The notes under the pieces are model-generated. The model was not told where the DNA came from. It worked only from the letters and a program-made list of their open reading frames with translations, and made no database searches. The translations under genes and the position numbers were made by a program. Below, piece after piece: positions 1 through 6,046 of a DNA stretch of 7,032 nt (position 1 is the first letter of the stretch; each line of letters begins with the position of its first letter). The stretch is from Schlesneria sp. Its GTDB lineage: Bacteria; Planctomycetota; Planctomycetia; Planctomycetales; Planctomycetaceae. The stretch spans positions 1-7,032 of the forward strand of contig JANXOO010000806.1 of NCBI GenBank assembly GCA_025353525.1, given 5' to 3'.

Positions 1-101
1 AAAGCGACCTGCGCCTGAAACGCTCGCCTCTTCGGCCCAGCCAGCTTGCCAGCAGCATCTTTGAGTGTCGAAATGATTGAATCCGCCAATTTCCCGTTCA
101 T
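1..101 (-). CDS. Transposase N-terminus (probable ISAzo13/Rhodopirellula-type), cut by window edge
   Basis: Reading leftward from an ATG at 101-99, the minus strand encodes 33 residues starting MNGKLADSII and continuing with KDAAGKLAGPKRRAFQAQV before leaving the window. A strong ribosome binding site (AAGGAGG, 113-107) lies 5 bases before the ATG, which decides the start. The pattern 'DAA.KL.GP.RRAF.AQV' resembles the start of DDE transposases annotated in planctomycetes as ISAzo13 family or Rhodopirellula transposase. That assignment is from memory of the family and rests on only 33 residues; the catalytic DDE residues would lie outside the window. The frame runs antisense to the first residues of the WD40 reading frame, so the insertion sequence probably ends a short distance to the right (about 120-180), inside a former WD40 gene. 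That the stretch is a real coding start is fairly sure; the family is less so. Confidence 0.65.
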   Translation of the reverse strand, partial: MNGKLADSIISTLKDAAGKLAGPKRRAFQAQVA

Positions 102-873
102 CGTCTCCTCCTTGAGACTTTCAGGTTCATCCACGACTCAAGAGTCGAAGCTCACCGAAAACGACAAACGAGGGGAGACTATTTTTCCGGGATTGCCTCA
201 CACCCACGATGTGCGAACCGTGGCCTTTTCTCCCGACTCTCAGACGCTGGCGAGTGCCGGTCGAGACAAATTGATCCGACTGTGGAGTGTCCCCGAAGGA
301 ACGACGCTGGGGACTCGCGGAGGGAGCGGAAGTGTGATTCGAGCAATCAAATTTCTTTCCAGTGACCGAATTGTCGAGGGCAATGTCGATGGAGACGTCG
401 TCGTCTGGAGTCCCGACAATTCGTCGGAAAGGGTCCAGTCTTCGACGGACGAAGTTCACTGCCTCGCCGTTTCCCCCGTCGCGATCAAGCGGCCACACGT
501 TGCGTCGAGGACAATTGAGAAACCGGAGGTGACAAACGTCGCCGCGGGCGATGTCCTGGTGTCTGGACGTAAATTTGGATCGATCAAGTTGATGGAACTC
601 TCCACGCGTTCGACCTGGATGGAACCGATTCTCCCCGGCGTCGACATTCGAACCGTTGCGTTTGCACCGGACGGTCGCACGCTGGCCGCTGCGGGGGATG
701 ACCGCAAGGTTCACCTCTGGCACGTCGCCACGGGGGAAGAATTGCTCACGTTCTCCGAATTACCAGCGCCAGTGAATCAGATCGCCTTTTCGCCCAAAGG
801 AGACTGTCTCGCGACAGCGCTGCACGACGGGACGATTCCACTGTGGCACGCACCGGTGGCAAAATCACGTTAG
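73..873 (+). CDS. WD40-repeat protein fragment, 5' end probably lost to an insertion sequence
   Basis: The frame gives 266 residues from ATG 73; TTG 46 is an alternative start, and a stop at 16 closes the frame. About five WD40 units are visible: residues 46-71 (DVRTVAFSPD...LIRLW), 87-112 (weaker), 127-175 (degenerate, with an insertion), 190-216 (DIRTVAFAPDGRTLAAAGDD...HLW) and 232-258 (...IPLWHA). WD40 units form beta-propeller scaffolds for protein contacts; a closed propeller normally needs about seven blades, so this one looks incomplete. In planctomycetes such arrays often sit at the end of large kinases or cytochrome-type proteins; no such partner domain is present here. Residues 1-10 lie antisense to the start of the transposase gene, and no convincing ribosome binding site precedes 73. 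The native sequence probably begins around residue 30-38. The 3' end abuts a transglutaminase remnant on the other strand. It is most likely a gene remnant even though the frame stays open. Confidence 0.65.
   Translation: MIESANFPFIVSSLRLSGSSTTQESKLTENDKRGETIFPGLPHTHDVRTVAFSPDSQTLASAGRDKLIRLWSVPEGTTLGTRGGSGSVIRAIKFLSSDRIVEGNVDGDVVVWSPDNSSERVQSSTDEVHCLAVSPVAIKRPHVASRTIEKPEVTNVAAGDVLVSGRKFGSIKLMELSTRSTWMEPILPGVDIRTVAFAPDGRTLAAAGDDRKVHLWHVATGEELLTFSELPAPVNQIAFSPKGDCLATALHDGTIPLWHAPVAKSR
134..147. repeat. Short inverted repeat near the presumed insertion-sequence end
   Basis: CGACTC, a 2-base gap, then GAGTCG: 6-bp arms, 33 bases outside the transposase start codon. It sits where the terminal repeat of the insertion sequence would be expected, but the other end of the element is outside the window. 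It cannot be distinguished from a chance palindrome. Confidence 0.25.
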
Positions 874-1017
874 AAGTCCCGTTGGACCAGGCAATTGGCG
901 AGAGGCCAAACCGAGGCTCTGCAGGGACGCAATCTGCAGGTGGGCGAAATCCGGACAAACGCCGCGACGCTGTTTCAAGACATCTTGCGTGGGAGTGCTG
1001 ACGCTGGTCGTCGTTAT
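865..1017 (-). pseudogene. Transglutaminase-core fragment (broken gene)
   Basis: A short minus-strand frame between stops at 1020-1018 and 867-865 reads, from about 1017, ITTTSVSTPTQDVLK, then QRRGVCPDFAH, then LQIASLQSLGLASRQLPG. This matches the hallmark of bacterial transglutaminase-like (Transglut_core) proteins: '.TP..EVL..RRGVCQDFAHL.IA.LRSLGLPARYVSG', in which the Cys of GVC is the catalytic nucleophile. Only about 48 residues remain. The domain's catalytic His and Asp would lie beyond the stop at 867-865, so the fragment cannot be active. There is no start codon or ribosome binding site. The neighbouring minus-strand frame (about 1080-1018, ending FLAFKHPIE) may continue the same gene across a frameshift, but its similarity is not clear. 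It ends beside the WD40 fragment, suggesting a deletion or rearrangement joined two unrelated gene pieces. Confidence 0.65.
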
Positions 1018-1372
1018 TCAATGGGATGTTTGAACGCAAGGAATTCGGAAACATACCGATTAATTCCTGCGGAGTACGTCAATCGGGGGGGCGAATGAGT
1101 TCTGATGCAAAAAAACAACGCTGCCACAACGCAGGACGCCGCACCTGTTTTTCGCCGGGCACGCCGGAGCAAAAACGGGGCTGGAACCAGGGATTTCTGA
1201 AGCCGGCCCCCGTCATTCATCTCGCCAATTTCCCACTGCTGGCTGCCTGATGAAAAAGAGGAGACCGGGACGCGTGCGAGTCAATTCCGGCGGAATTTGC
1301 GGGTCGATTTGACGTTGCGGAATCGCGAGACATGTCAATTTGGCAACCGTCAGGAAACGAAATACCGCCAGC

Positions 1373-1423
1373 TGAAAAAGGGGGACAGGTATCGGGAAGA
1401 CCCGGAGCCAGTCCCCGTTTTCA
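1373..1423. repeat. Palindromic GGGGAC element (REP-like)
   Basis: The left arm TGAAAAAGGGGGAC (1373-1386) pairs with the right arm GTCCCCGTTTTCA (1411-1423) apart from one mismatched or extra base. Inside, GG/CC (1388-1389 with 1408-1409) and CGGG-AAGA-CCCG (1393-1404) continue the stem, giving a long imperfect hairpin of 51 bases. From memory, similar 'AAAAGGGGACAGG...GCCAGTCCCCGTTTTC' sequences recur in planctomycete intergenic DNA; this cannot be checked here. It differs from the GTAG repeats around the RAYT gene, so it would belong to another repeat family. Confidence 0.6.
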
Positions 1424-1603
1424 ACAGACTCAACCTCGCCGGAAATAACGATCGCGAAGATTCTGACGAAGTTTCCTGTTGTAGTGATCGTCATTTGCCG
1501 ATGAGAGAGGCAAGTATTTGCGCGTATGTCGATGGCCAGGCACGGTTGGATCGCCAGCGCAACGTCACGTCGGATTCACATCGAACCCGACCCCTGCGAA
1601 TTC

Positions 1604-1610
1604 AAGGAGG
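1604..1610 (+). promoter_or_regulatory. Ribosome binding site of the small secreted protein
   Basis: AAGGAGG lies 7 bases before the ATG at 1618. It is one of the best Shine-Dalgarno matches in the window. It fixes the start at 1618 rather than at the upstream in-frame codons reaching back to 1297. Confidence 0.8.
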
Positions 1611-1617
1611 AAAAGCG

Positions 1618-1905
1618 ATGCGACATACGATTCTGGCACTGGTTCTCGTAGCTGCCGCGTTCACGGCAGGCGGACGATCGGCTCAGGCAGCGGGCGAAGG
1701 ACAGCCTTCAGACTGGGGCCGCTTCAACTACTACCCCTACGTCTATTATCCACATAACTTCGAAAAGCCCAAGCAGTATGACAGCCTGTACCACCGGTAT
1801 CCTCAGGCACGTCAAATTCCGGTCTACAACAAGAACTGGTACAATTTCTACCCTGAAAAGAAGCCGTTCCACAGCGGCCATCACTTCGTTCTCGACGTGT
1901 TTTAA
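1618..1905 (+). CDS. Small secreted Tyr/Phe/His-rich protein, function unknown
   Basis: The protein has 95 residues. Residues 1-25 form a classical Sec signal peptide: MRH, a hydrophobic stretch (TILALVLVAAAF), then a small-residue region ending SAQAA with likely cleavage near AQA-A. The mature part, about 70 residues, contains 11 Tyr, 6 Phe, 2 Trp and several His and Pro, in phrases such as NYYPYVYYPHNF and IPVYNKNWYNFYP, and ends HHFVLDVF. It has no Cys, no membrane segment after the signal and no catalytic motif. It resembles, from memory, a family of very short exported planctomycete proteins annotated only as hypothetical. An aromatic, basic protein of this kind could bind the cell surface or matrix, but that is inference. 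The gene has its own strong ribosome binding site and is followed 83 bases later by a strong terminator, so it is probably a single-gene transcript. Confidence 0.85.
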   Translation: MRHTILALVLVAAAFTAGGRSAQAAGEGQPSDWGRFNYYPYVYYPHNFEKPKQYDSLYHRYPQARQIPVYNKNWYNFYPEKKPFHSGHHFVLDVF

Positions 1906-1988
1906 TCGGCGAGCCTGGCAGCAAATGCCTTGGCTCCTGCCCTCGGTCAGAACGCCGCTTGAAACGTGTTCCGTCCTGTTAATTTGAT

Positions 1989-2033
1989 CCCGCTGCTTCC
2001 AACTCAAGTTTGGGGGCGGCGGGTTTTTTTTTT
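1989..2033 (+). terminator. Rho-independent terminator after the small secreted protein
   Basis: The 5' arm CCCGCTGC (1989-1996) pairs with GCGGCGGG (2016-2023; one G-T wobble). The inner bases extend the stem (TTCC with GGGG, then AAC with GTT) around a TCAA loop. An uninterrupted run of ten T (2024-2033) follows at once. It works only in the plus direction and separates the small secreted protein from the downstream PDZ protein gene. Confidence 0.92.
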
Positions 2034-2363
2034 CGTCCGCATCCGCTGGCACAGGCCCCTTGCCATCATCTTTCGACGATCTGCCGTAGAGAAATACGAA
2101 GACTTTTACCGTTTTCGAAACCGGTGAATTCGATTTTAAAGTTCGGAACATCGGAAGACCCGGTCAGCCGTTGACGGCAGACTTAACCGGGTTTTCGAGA
2201 ATGCCGTCGATTTTCACCGGACTTCTCACTAATCTTTCTTGAGGTTGTTTTAGCGGCGTTGCTGAAACAGCGGACTCAATCAACGCTCGAATCGATGTTC
2301 GTTAAAACTATACCTCAAAGTTGGCGATTTGTTTTCTGTTTTTATTCCCGCCAGGATGTTTCG
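2034..2363 (+). other. Intergenic/leader region upstream of the PDZ protein gene
   Basis: No complete gene is visible. A branched stem-loop occurs at 2159-2191: outer CCCGGT with ACCGGG, inner GCCG-TTGA-CGGC, followed by TTTT. It could be a weak terminator, an attenuator or simply leader structure. A minus-strand frame without a start codon (2182-2066) reads NFKIEFTGFENGKSLRISLR and looks protein-like, possibly a gene remnant. The plus frame from TTG 2259 is in phase with the PDZ protein but has no signal-peptide or domain character. No promoter could be assigned with confidence. Confidence 0.4.
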
Positions 2364-4469
2364 ATGCGATTGATCAACAATGTGAACAGGATCGCCTCGT
2401 TGCGGCAACGTTTTTTCGTTGGACGCGTGTCGATTGCTAGCGTGCTGTGTGTACGGATTCTGCTGGCTGTCGCCGTGTTTTCGACTTCGCATGCGATCGC
2501 TGCCGACGAAAGTATCGAGGGACTCGAAGAGACGGCATTCAAGCAAGCCGCGGCACTCGCAGACCCCTGTGTTGTGCGGATTGAAACGGTTGGCGGGCTG
2601 GAGCAAGTCGAGAATGTTCTGCTTGGGAATGGTCCGACCTCGGGTGTCGTCGTTTCGGCAGATGGCTTTATTATTTCAAGTTCCTTCAATTTCATTTCCA
2701 AACCCGCTTCGATCCTCGTTTCGTTGCCGGATGGACGCCGTTTCGCTGCGAAACTGGTCGCCAGCGATCGACTTCGATTGCTGACGCTGTTGAAAATCGA
2801 TGTTGACGGCTTGACGCCTGCCAGGCCATTTCCTCGCGATCAGATCAAGGTGGGACAATGGGCACTGGCGCTGGGGCGGACGCTGGATAATTCGACACCC
2901 AGCTTGTCGGTCGGGATTGTCAGTGCGGTCAATCGCGTCTGGGGCAAGGCGATTCAAACCGATGCGAAAACATCCCCCGTGAATTATGGAGGTGCATTGA
3001 TCGACATCGAAGGACGCGTCCTGGGCGTCATCGCTCCGATGTCGCCGACCGGTGCCGGAGACATGGCGGGCGTCGAATGGTACGACGGAGGAATCGGCTT
3101 CGCCATCCCGCTCGACGACGTTTACGACTCGCTCGACCGGCTGAAACAGGGAACCGATCTGCTGCCCGGTCTGATGGGAATTACGTTTGCCGGAGGACAA
3201 AGCCTGAACGTCCCCGTCATCGTGGATTACGTCAGGTATAACTCGCCCGCGCACCAGGCAGGCTTGAAGACGAACGACCGTATCGTCTCGGCAGACGGTG
3301 AAAAAATCGGCAAGGTCGCGCACCTCAAGCAGGTACTCGGACGAAAATATGCTGGCGATATAGTCAAGCTTGTGGTCACGCGGTCAGAAAGTTCATTGCC
3401 GATCAACGTGTCGCTTGTTGGAAAACTGCTTGCCTATGAGATTCCTTATCTGGGTCTGCTGCCAGTACGAAATACTGTGAGCGAGACGGCGGACGTGGCA
3501 AAGGCAGACTCCGCGGCGGCCGATGCAATATCACCGACTTCAGGAGCCGCAGGGACTTCAGGGGTTGTCATCCGGCATTTGTTCGCTCAAAGTCCCGCCA
3601 TGAAATCGGGCCTGCAACGAGGTGACCGGATTACAAAGTTTAACGGTGTCAACGTAAAAGATGTCCCTTCATTAATCGATCTTGTCGGACGAAATCGCGT
3701 CGGCGACCAAGGGACCGTGACTTATCTCCGCGATGGGCAAGAATCGTCGGCAGACGTTGTTCTCGGCTCGTTGCCGGAAGAGATTGTCGACGATTTGCCG
3801 ACCGAACTGGTTGTGCCTGTCACGCCAAAGGAGGGTGCGGAACCGGTAAAAACGGGCCGGTTTACGGCAACACTCGAAGGTCACGATCACGATTATTGGG
3901 CGTACGTTCCTGAAACTTATGTCGATTGGCACGCATTCGGACTGATCGTCTGGATTCATCCCGGCGGCGACACGATGGAGGCGTCGGTTTATAAACAATG
4001 GAAGACCGTTTGTGATCGCCGCAATCTGATCCTTGTCGCTCCGAAAGCCGACAAACCGGCGGGCTGGCAACCGGGGGAAGCAGAATTCATCAAGCATCTC
4101 GTCAGTCATCTACGCGAAAAATACACGATCGATCCCGCACGGATCGTCGTTCATTCGCATGGAACCGGTGCTGGTATGGCTTGCCTGTTCAGTAACAAGA
4201 ATCGAGACCTGGTCCGGGGGGTCGTCATCAGCGGTGCTCCGTTCAGCGGGCAAGCTGTCGATAACGAACCTGAGCACCGTGTGCAGTTTCTGTTTGTTTG
4301 CAATGACAATGATAAAAGCTTGCCGAAGGTCAAGCTGTCGGTTCAGGGCCTGCGAAAGCTGAAATACCCTGTCAGTTTTCGTACACTGAAGGGTGGCGGA
4401 GCAAAATATCCGGAAGATTCCGCGATTGAAGAAATTGGACGTTGGGTCGACTCGCTGGATCGGATATGA
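2364..4469 (+). CDS. Exported trypsin-like pseudoprotease with two PDZ domains and an alpha/beta-hydrolase-like C-terminus
   Basis: The protein has 701 residues. ATG 2364 is chosen because AGGA lies 7 bases before it and a signal peptide follows: basic residues to about 24, hydrophobic core about 24-41, likely cleavage near AIA-ADE, 44-49. An HtrA-like chymotrypsin fold spans roughly 55-260 (GVVVSADGFIIS, GIGFAIP). The triad is gone: by alignment to DegP, His is replaced by Asn109 (SSFNF), Asp by Leu139 (LLTLLKI) and Ser by Tyr208 (NYGGAL). PDZ1 is about 268-352 (SPAHQAGLKTNDRI). PDZ2 is about 362-468 (SPAMKSGLQRGDRI), with an Ala/Ser-rich insertion at 371-399. Residues 499-701 resemble a polyhydroxybutyrate-depolymerase/esterase-type alpha/beta hydrolase: IHPGG at 531-535 as oxyanion strand and VHSHG with Ser598 at the nucleophile elbow. 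The Gly normally opening that motif is Val596, and no catalytic His is evident near the C-terminus. It probably acts outside the cytoplasm, as a peptide-binding scaffold or pseudoenzyme. That role is inferred; the domain order is clear. Confidence 0.85.
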   Translation: MRLINNVNRIASLRQRFFVGRVSIASVLCVRILLAVAVFSTSHAIAADESIEGLEETAFKQAAALADPCVVRIETVGGLEQVENVLLGNGPTSGVVVSADGFIISSSFNFISKPASILVSLPDGRRFAAKLVASDRLRLLTLLKIDVDGLTPARPFPRDQIKVGQWALALGRTLDNSTPSLSVGIVSAVNRVWGKAIQTDAKTSPVNYGGALIDIEGRVLGVIAPMSPTGAGDMAGVEWYDGGIGFAIPLDDVYDSLDRLKQGTDLLPGLMGITFAGGQSLNVPVIVDYVRYNSPAHQAGLKTNDRIVSADGEKIGKVAHLKQVLGRKYAGDIVKLVVTRSESSLPINVSLVGKLLAYEIPYLGLLPVRNTVSETADVAKADSAAADAISPTSGAAGTSGVVIRHLFAQSPAMKSGLQRGDRITKFNGVNVKDVPSLIDLVGRNRVGDQGTVTYLRDGQESSADVVLGSLPEEIVDDLPTELVVPVTPKEGAEPVKTGRFTATLEGHDHDYWAYVPETYVDWHAFGLIVWIHPGGDTMEASVYKQWKTVCDRRNLILVAPKADKPAGWQPGEAEFIKHLVSHLREKYTIDPARIVVHSHGTGAGMACLFSNKNRDLVRGVVISGAPFSGQAVDNEPEHRVQFLFVCNDNDKSLPKVKLSVQGLRKLKYPVSFRTLKGGGAKYPEDSAIEEIGRWVDSLDRI

Positions 4470-4533
4470 TTTACACCACGCGCGGTCTCGTTTGAGGCCC
4501 TTTTAGAGATCCCGCGATACCTGGAAAATGCGC

Positions 4534-4560
4534 AGTCCGCTTCGAACGCGGAAGCGGACT
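4534..4560. other. Perfect 10-bp stem-loop between two genes
   Basis: AGTCCGCTTC (4534-4543) and GAAGCGGACT (4551-4560) are exact complements around a 7-base loop, 65 bases after the PDZ protein stop and 40 bases before the next start. No T run follows on either strand, so it is not a standard intrinsic terminator. It may stabilise or process the transcript, or pause transcription between the two genes. Confidence 0.55.
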
Positions 4561-4600
4561 TACATACAAAGCCTCAATCTGGACCGCGAGCAGTATAAAC

Positions 4601-5893
4601 ATGGACATCGATCCCTCCAAACCACAAGAACCGTTGCACCGCGCTGTCAATCGGCGCCAGTTCCTCGGTCGCAGTGCACAGCGCGCGGCGGGGGTGGCTG
4701 TCGGTGTCGTTGGCCTGAATGCGGCAGCGGCAGCCTCATCGTCCGGACGATCAGCGAACGACCGGTTGAATGTCGGAGTGATCGGTGTCCGCAACCATGG
4801 CAAATTGTTGGCAGGCGAATTGGCCCGATTAAATGATGTCGATGTCAAAACACTGTGCGATATTGATGAGACTCAATTTGCTCCTGCAATTCACGCGGTG
4901 ACCGACGAGGGTCGACAGGCTCCGGCGACCGAACGGGATTTTCGTCGGTTGCTCGACGATCCCTCGATCGATGCCGTTGTGATCGCAACGCCCGATCACT
5001 GGCACGCGGCCATGATGAATCTGGCCTGCCAGGCAGGAAAAGATGTTTATGTCGAAAGTCCGGCAACACACCGTGTTGCCGAAGGCGCAGGGATGATCGA
5101 GGCGGCAGACCGTACAAACCGGATTGTTCAGGTCGGTTTGCAGCAACGCAGCGGGACTCACTTCCGTTCTGCCGTTGATTTTATTCAGAGCGGTCGGCTG
5201 GGTAACGTCCGGTTGGCGAAGGCATGGATCGTCCATCGCCGCAAATCGATCGGACACAAACCCGATTGCGACGCACCGGTCAATGTCGACTATCAACAAT
5301 GGCTCGGCTCGGCTCCATCGCGACCATTCAATCCGAACCGGTTCCACTTTAACTGGCGCTGGTATTGGGATTACGGCGGCGGCGAATTGTCTCATTGGGG
5401 CGTCCACATGCTGGATGTCGCTCGCTGGGGACTTGCTGTCGATATGCCCACACGCATTTCGGCTGTGGGTGGTAAATATGCCTTCGACGACGACCAGCAG
5501 ACACCGGATTCGCTGTCCGTTCAGTATTCATTTCAGAACGACCGGGACAAAACGATTCTGTGGGAACACCGGCTGTGGTCGTCGCACGGAGTTGAAGGTC
5601 GCAGTTCCGGCGTTGCCTTTCACGGTGAACGCGGAACTCTGGTCGTGGACAGGGGTGGCTGGAAAGTCTACGACCACTCGGAAAATGTCACGGCTGACGC
5701 GTCAGATTTGCAGGTGGCTCATCTGCGGAATTTTGTTGATTGTGTCAAGTCAAGGCAGTCGCCTGCGGCAACCTTGCAAATCGGAATTGCCGCCAGCACC
5801 CTGTGCCACCTTGGAAACATCGCCTACCGACGCGGACGCGAAATCCGGCTGGACGCGGAACACATCAGCGATATTGGCTTAACTACCATTTGA
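4601..5893 (+). CDS. Tat-exported Gfo/Idh/MocA-family oxidoreductase-like protein
   Basis: The protein has 430 residues, a usual length for the family. A twin-arginine signal (NRRQFLGR, Arg18-Arg19) is followed by an Ala/Gly/Val-rich stretch to about 46, so the folded protein is predicted to cross the membrane by the Tat route. A Rossmann domain follows (about 56-175): VGVIGVRNHG at 58-67, where the middle Gly of GxGxxG is Arg64, then DAVVIATPDHWHA at 124-136. The family's EKP motif, whose Lys contributes to catalysis in many members, reads ESP here (152-154). The C-terminal sheet domain includes HWGVHMLDVARWGL (265-278, keeping His269 and Asp272) and GGKYAFDDDQQTPD (290-303), both typical of planctomycete members. 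Enzymes of this family use NAD(P) to oxidise or reduce sugars and related compounds; the substrate here cannot be told. The start is the only Met before the Tat motif; the ribosome binding site is weak. Activity may be altered by the ESP change. Confidence 0.9.
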   Translation: MDIDPSKPQEPLHRAVNRRQFLGRSAQRAAGVAVGVVGLNAAAAASSSGRSANDRLNVGVIGVRNHGKLLAGELARLNDVDVKTLCDIDETQFAPAIHAVTDEGRQAPATERDFRRLLDDPSIDAVVIATPDHWHAAMMNLACQAGKDVYVESPATHRVAEGAGMIEAADRTNRIVQVGLQQRSGTHFRSAVDFIQSGRLGNVRLAKAWIVHRRKSIGHKPDCDAPVNVDYQQWLGSAPSRPFNPNRFHFNWRWYWDYGGGELSHWGVHMLDVARWGLAVDMPTRISAVGGKYAFDDDQQTPDSLSVQYSFQNDRDKTILWEHRLWSSHGVEGRSSGVAFHGERGTLVVDRGGWKVYDHSENVTADASDLQVAHLRNFVDCVKSRQSPAATLQIGIAASTLCHLGNIAYRRGREIRLDAEHISDIGLTTI

Positions 5894-5926
5894 TATTCCA
5901 GACCAAGGCTGAGTTTTTTGACAACA

Positions 5927-5953
5927 CGGGATAAGTCCAATATCCCGGGTTTT
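5927..5953 (+). terminator. Rho-independent terminator after the oxidoreductase gene
   Basis: CGGGATA (5927-5933) pairs perfectly with TATCCCG (5941-5947) around a 7-base loop, followed by GG and TTTT. It lies 33 bases after the stop codon and immediately before the REP/RAYT cassette, which therefore sits outside the oxidoreductase transcript. The T run is short, so efficiency may be moderate. Confidence 0.65.
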
Positions 5954-5964
5954 GCGACTCATCG

Positions 5965-5996
5965 GTGGTGGGACTCGAAGACTCGGCCCACCCTAC
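5965..5996 (-). repeat. REP-like unit, copy A
   Basis: This is a 32-base unit. Read on the minus strand it begins GTAG, then GGTGGG pairs with CCCACC near the other end; an inner CGA/TCG stem closes a GTCT loop. A 5' GTAG next to an imperfect hairpin is the known layout of REP sequences recognised by RAYT proteins. It is identical to copy D and an exact reverse complement of copy B. Confidence 0.85.
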
Positions 5997-6031
5997 AAAA
6001 CGGCCCACCCTACAAAACGGCCCACCCTGCG
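5984..6031 (-). repeat. 17-base tandem half-units of the REP
   Basis: CGGCCCACCCTACAAAA occurs twice back to back (5984-6000, 6001-6017). A third, incomplete unit (6018-6031) has CCCTGCG, that is GCAG instead of GTAG on the minus strand. Each unit carries only the GTAG-side half of the hairpin. The right end of the cassette has one such half unit, so the left end has gained one. Confidence 0.85.
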
Positions 6032-6046
6032 ACTTGGCCCAAAAGT

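Larger units (their letters stand above)
1018..1617. other. Intergenic region without a recognised gene
   Basis: No frame here shows a recognisable protein. The open frame that runs into the small secreted protein from 1297 has a composition typical of non-coding sequence and no ribosome binding site. A T5/A5-flanked GC hairpin with mismatches at 1148-1175 (stem CCGG...CCGG) could act as a weak bidirectional terminator for the debris on either side. The only strong structure is the palindromic element at 1373-1423. A promoter for the gene at 1618 should lie in the last part of this stretch, but no good -35/-10 pair was found. Confidence 0.5.

Noticed and set aside
127..723. 198-residue minus-strand frame under the WD40 gene
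   Set aside because: It is antisense to clear WD40 repeats and has no recognisable motif; it is a shadow of the coding frame on the other strand.
746..1054. 102-residue minus-strand frame overlapping the transglutaminase remnant
   Set aside because: The transglutaminase motif lies in a different minus frame; this one shows no family similarity.
895..1098. 67-residue plus-strand frame
   Set aside because: It is antisense to the transglutaminase motif, starts with TTG and has no ribosome binding site.
1148..1175. Intrinsic terminator
   Set aside because: The hairpin between T5 and A5 has only a 4-bp uninterrupted GC stem with mismatches and a bulge; too weak to list as a terminator.
1297..1617. 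N-terminal extension of the small secreted protein
   Set aside because: It would bury the signal peptide and ignores the strong ribosome binding site just before ATG 1618; the extension crosses a palindromic repeat.
2259..2363. Longer start (TTG 2259 or ATG 2295) for the PDZ protein
   Set aside because: The extra residues have no domain character and would put a long tail before the signal peptide; AGGA is well placed for ATG 2364.
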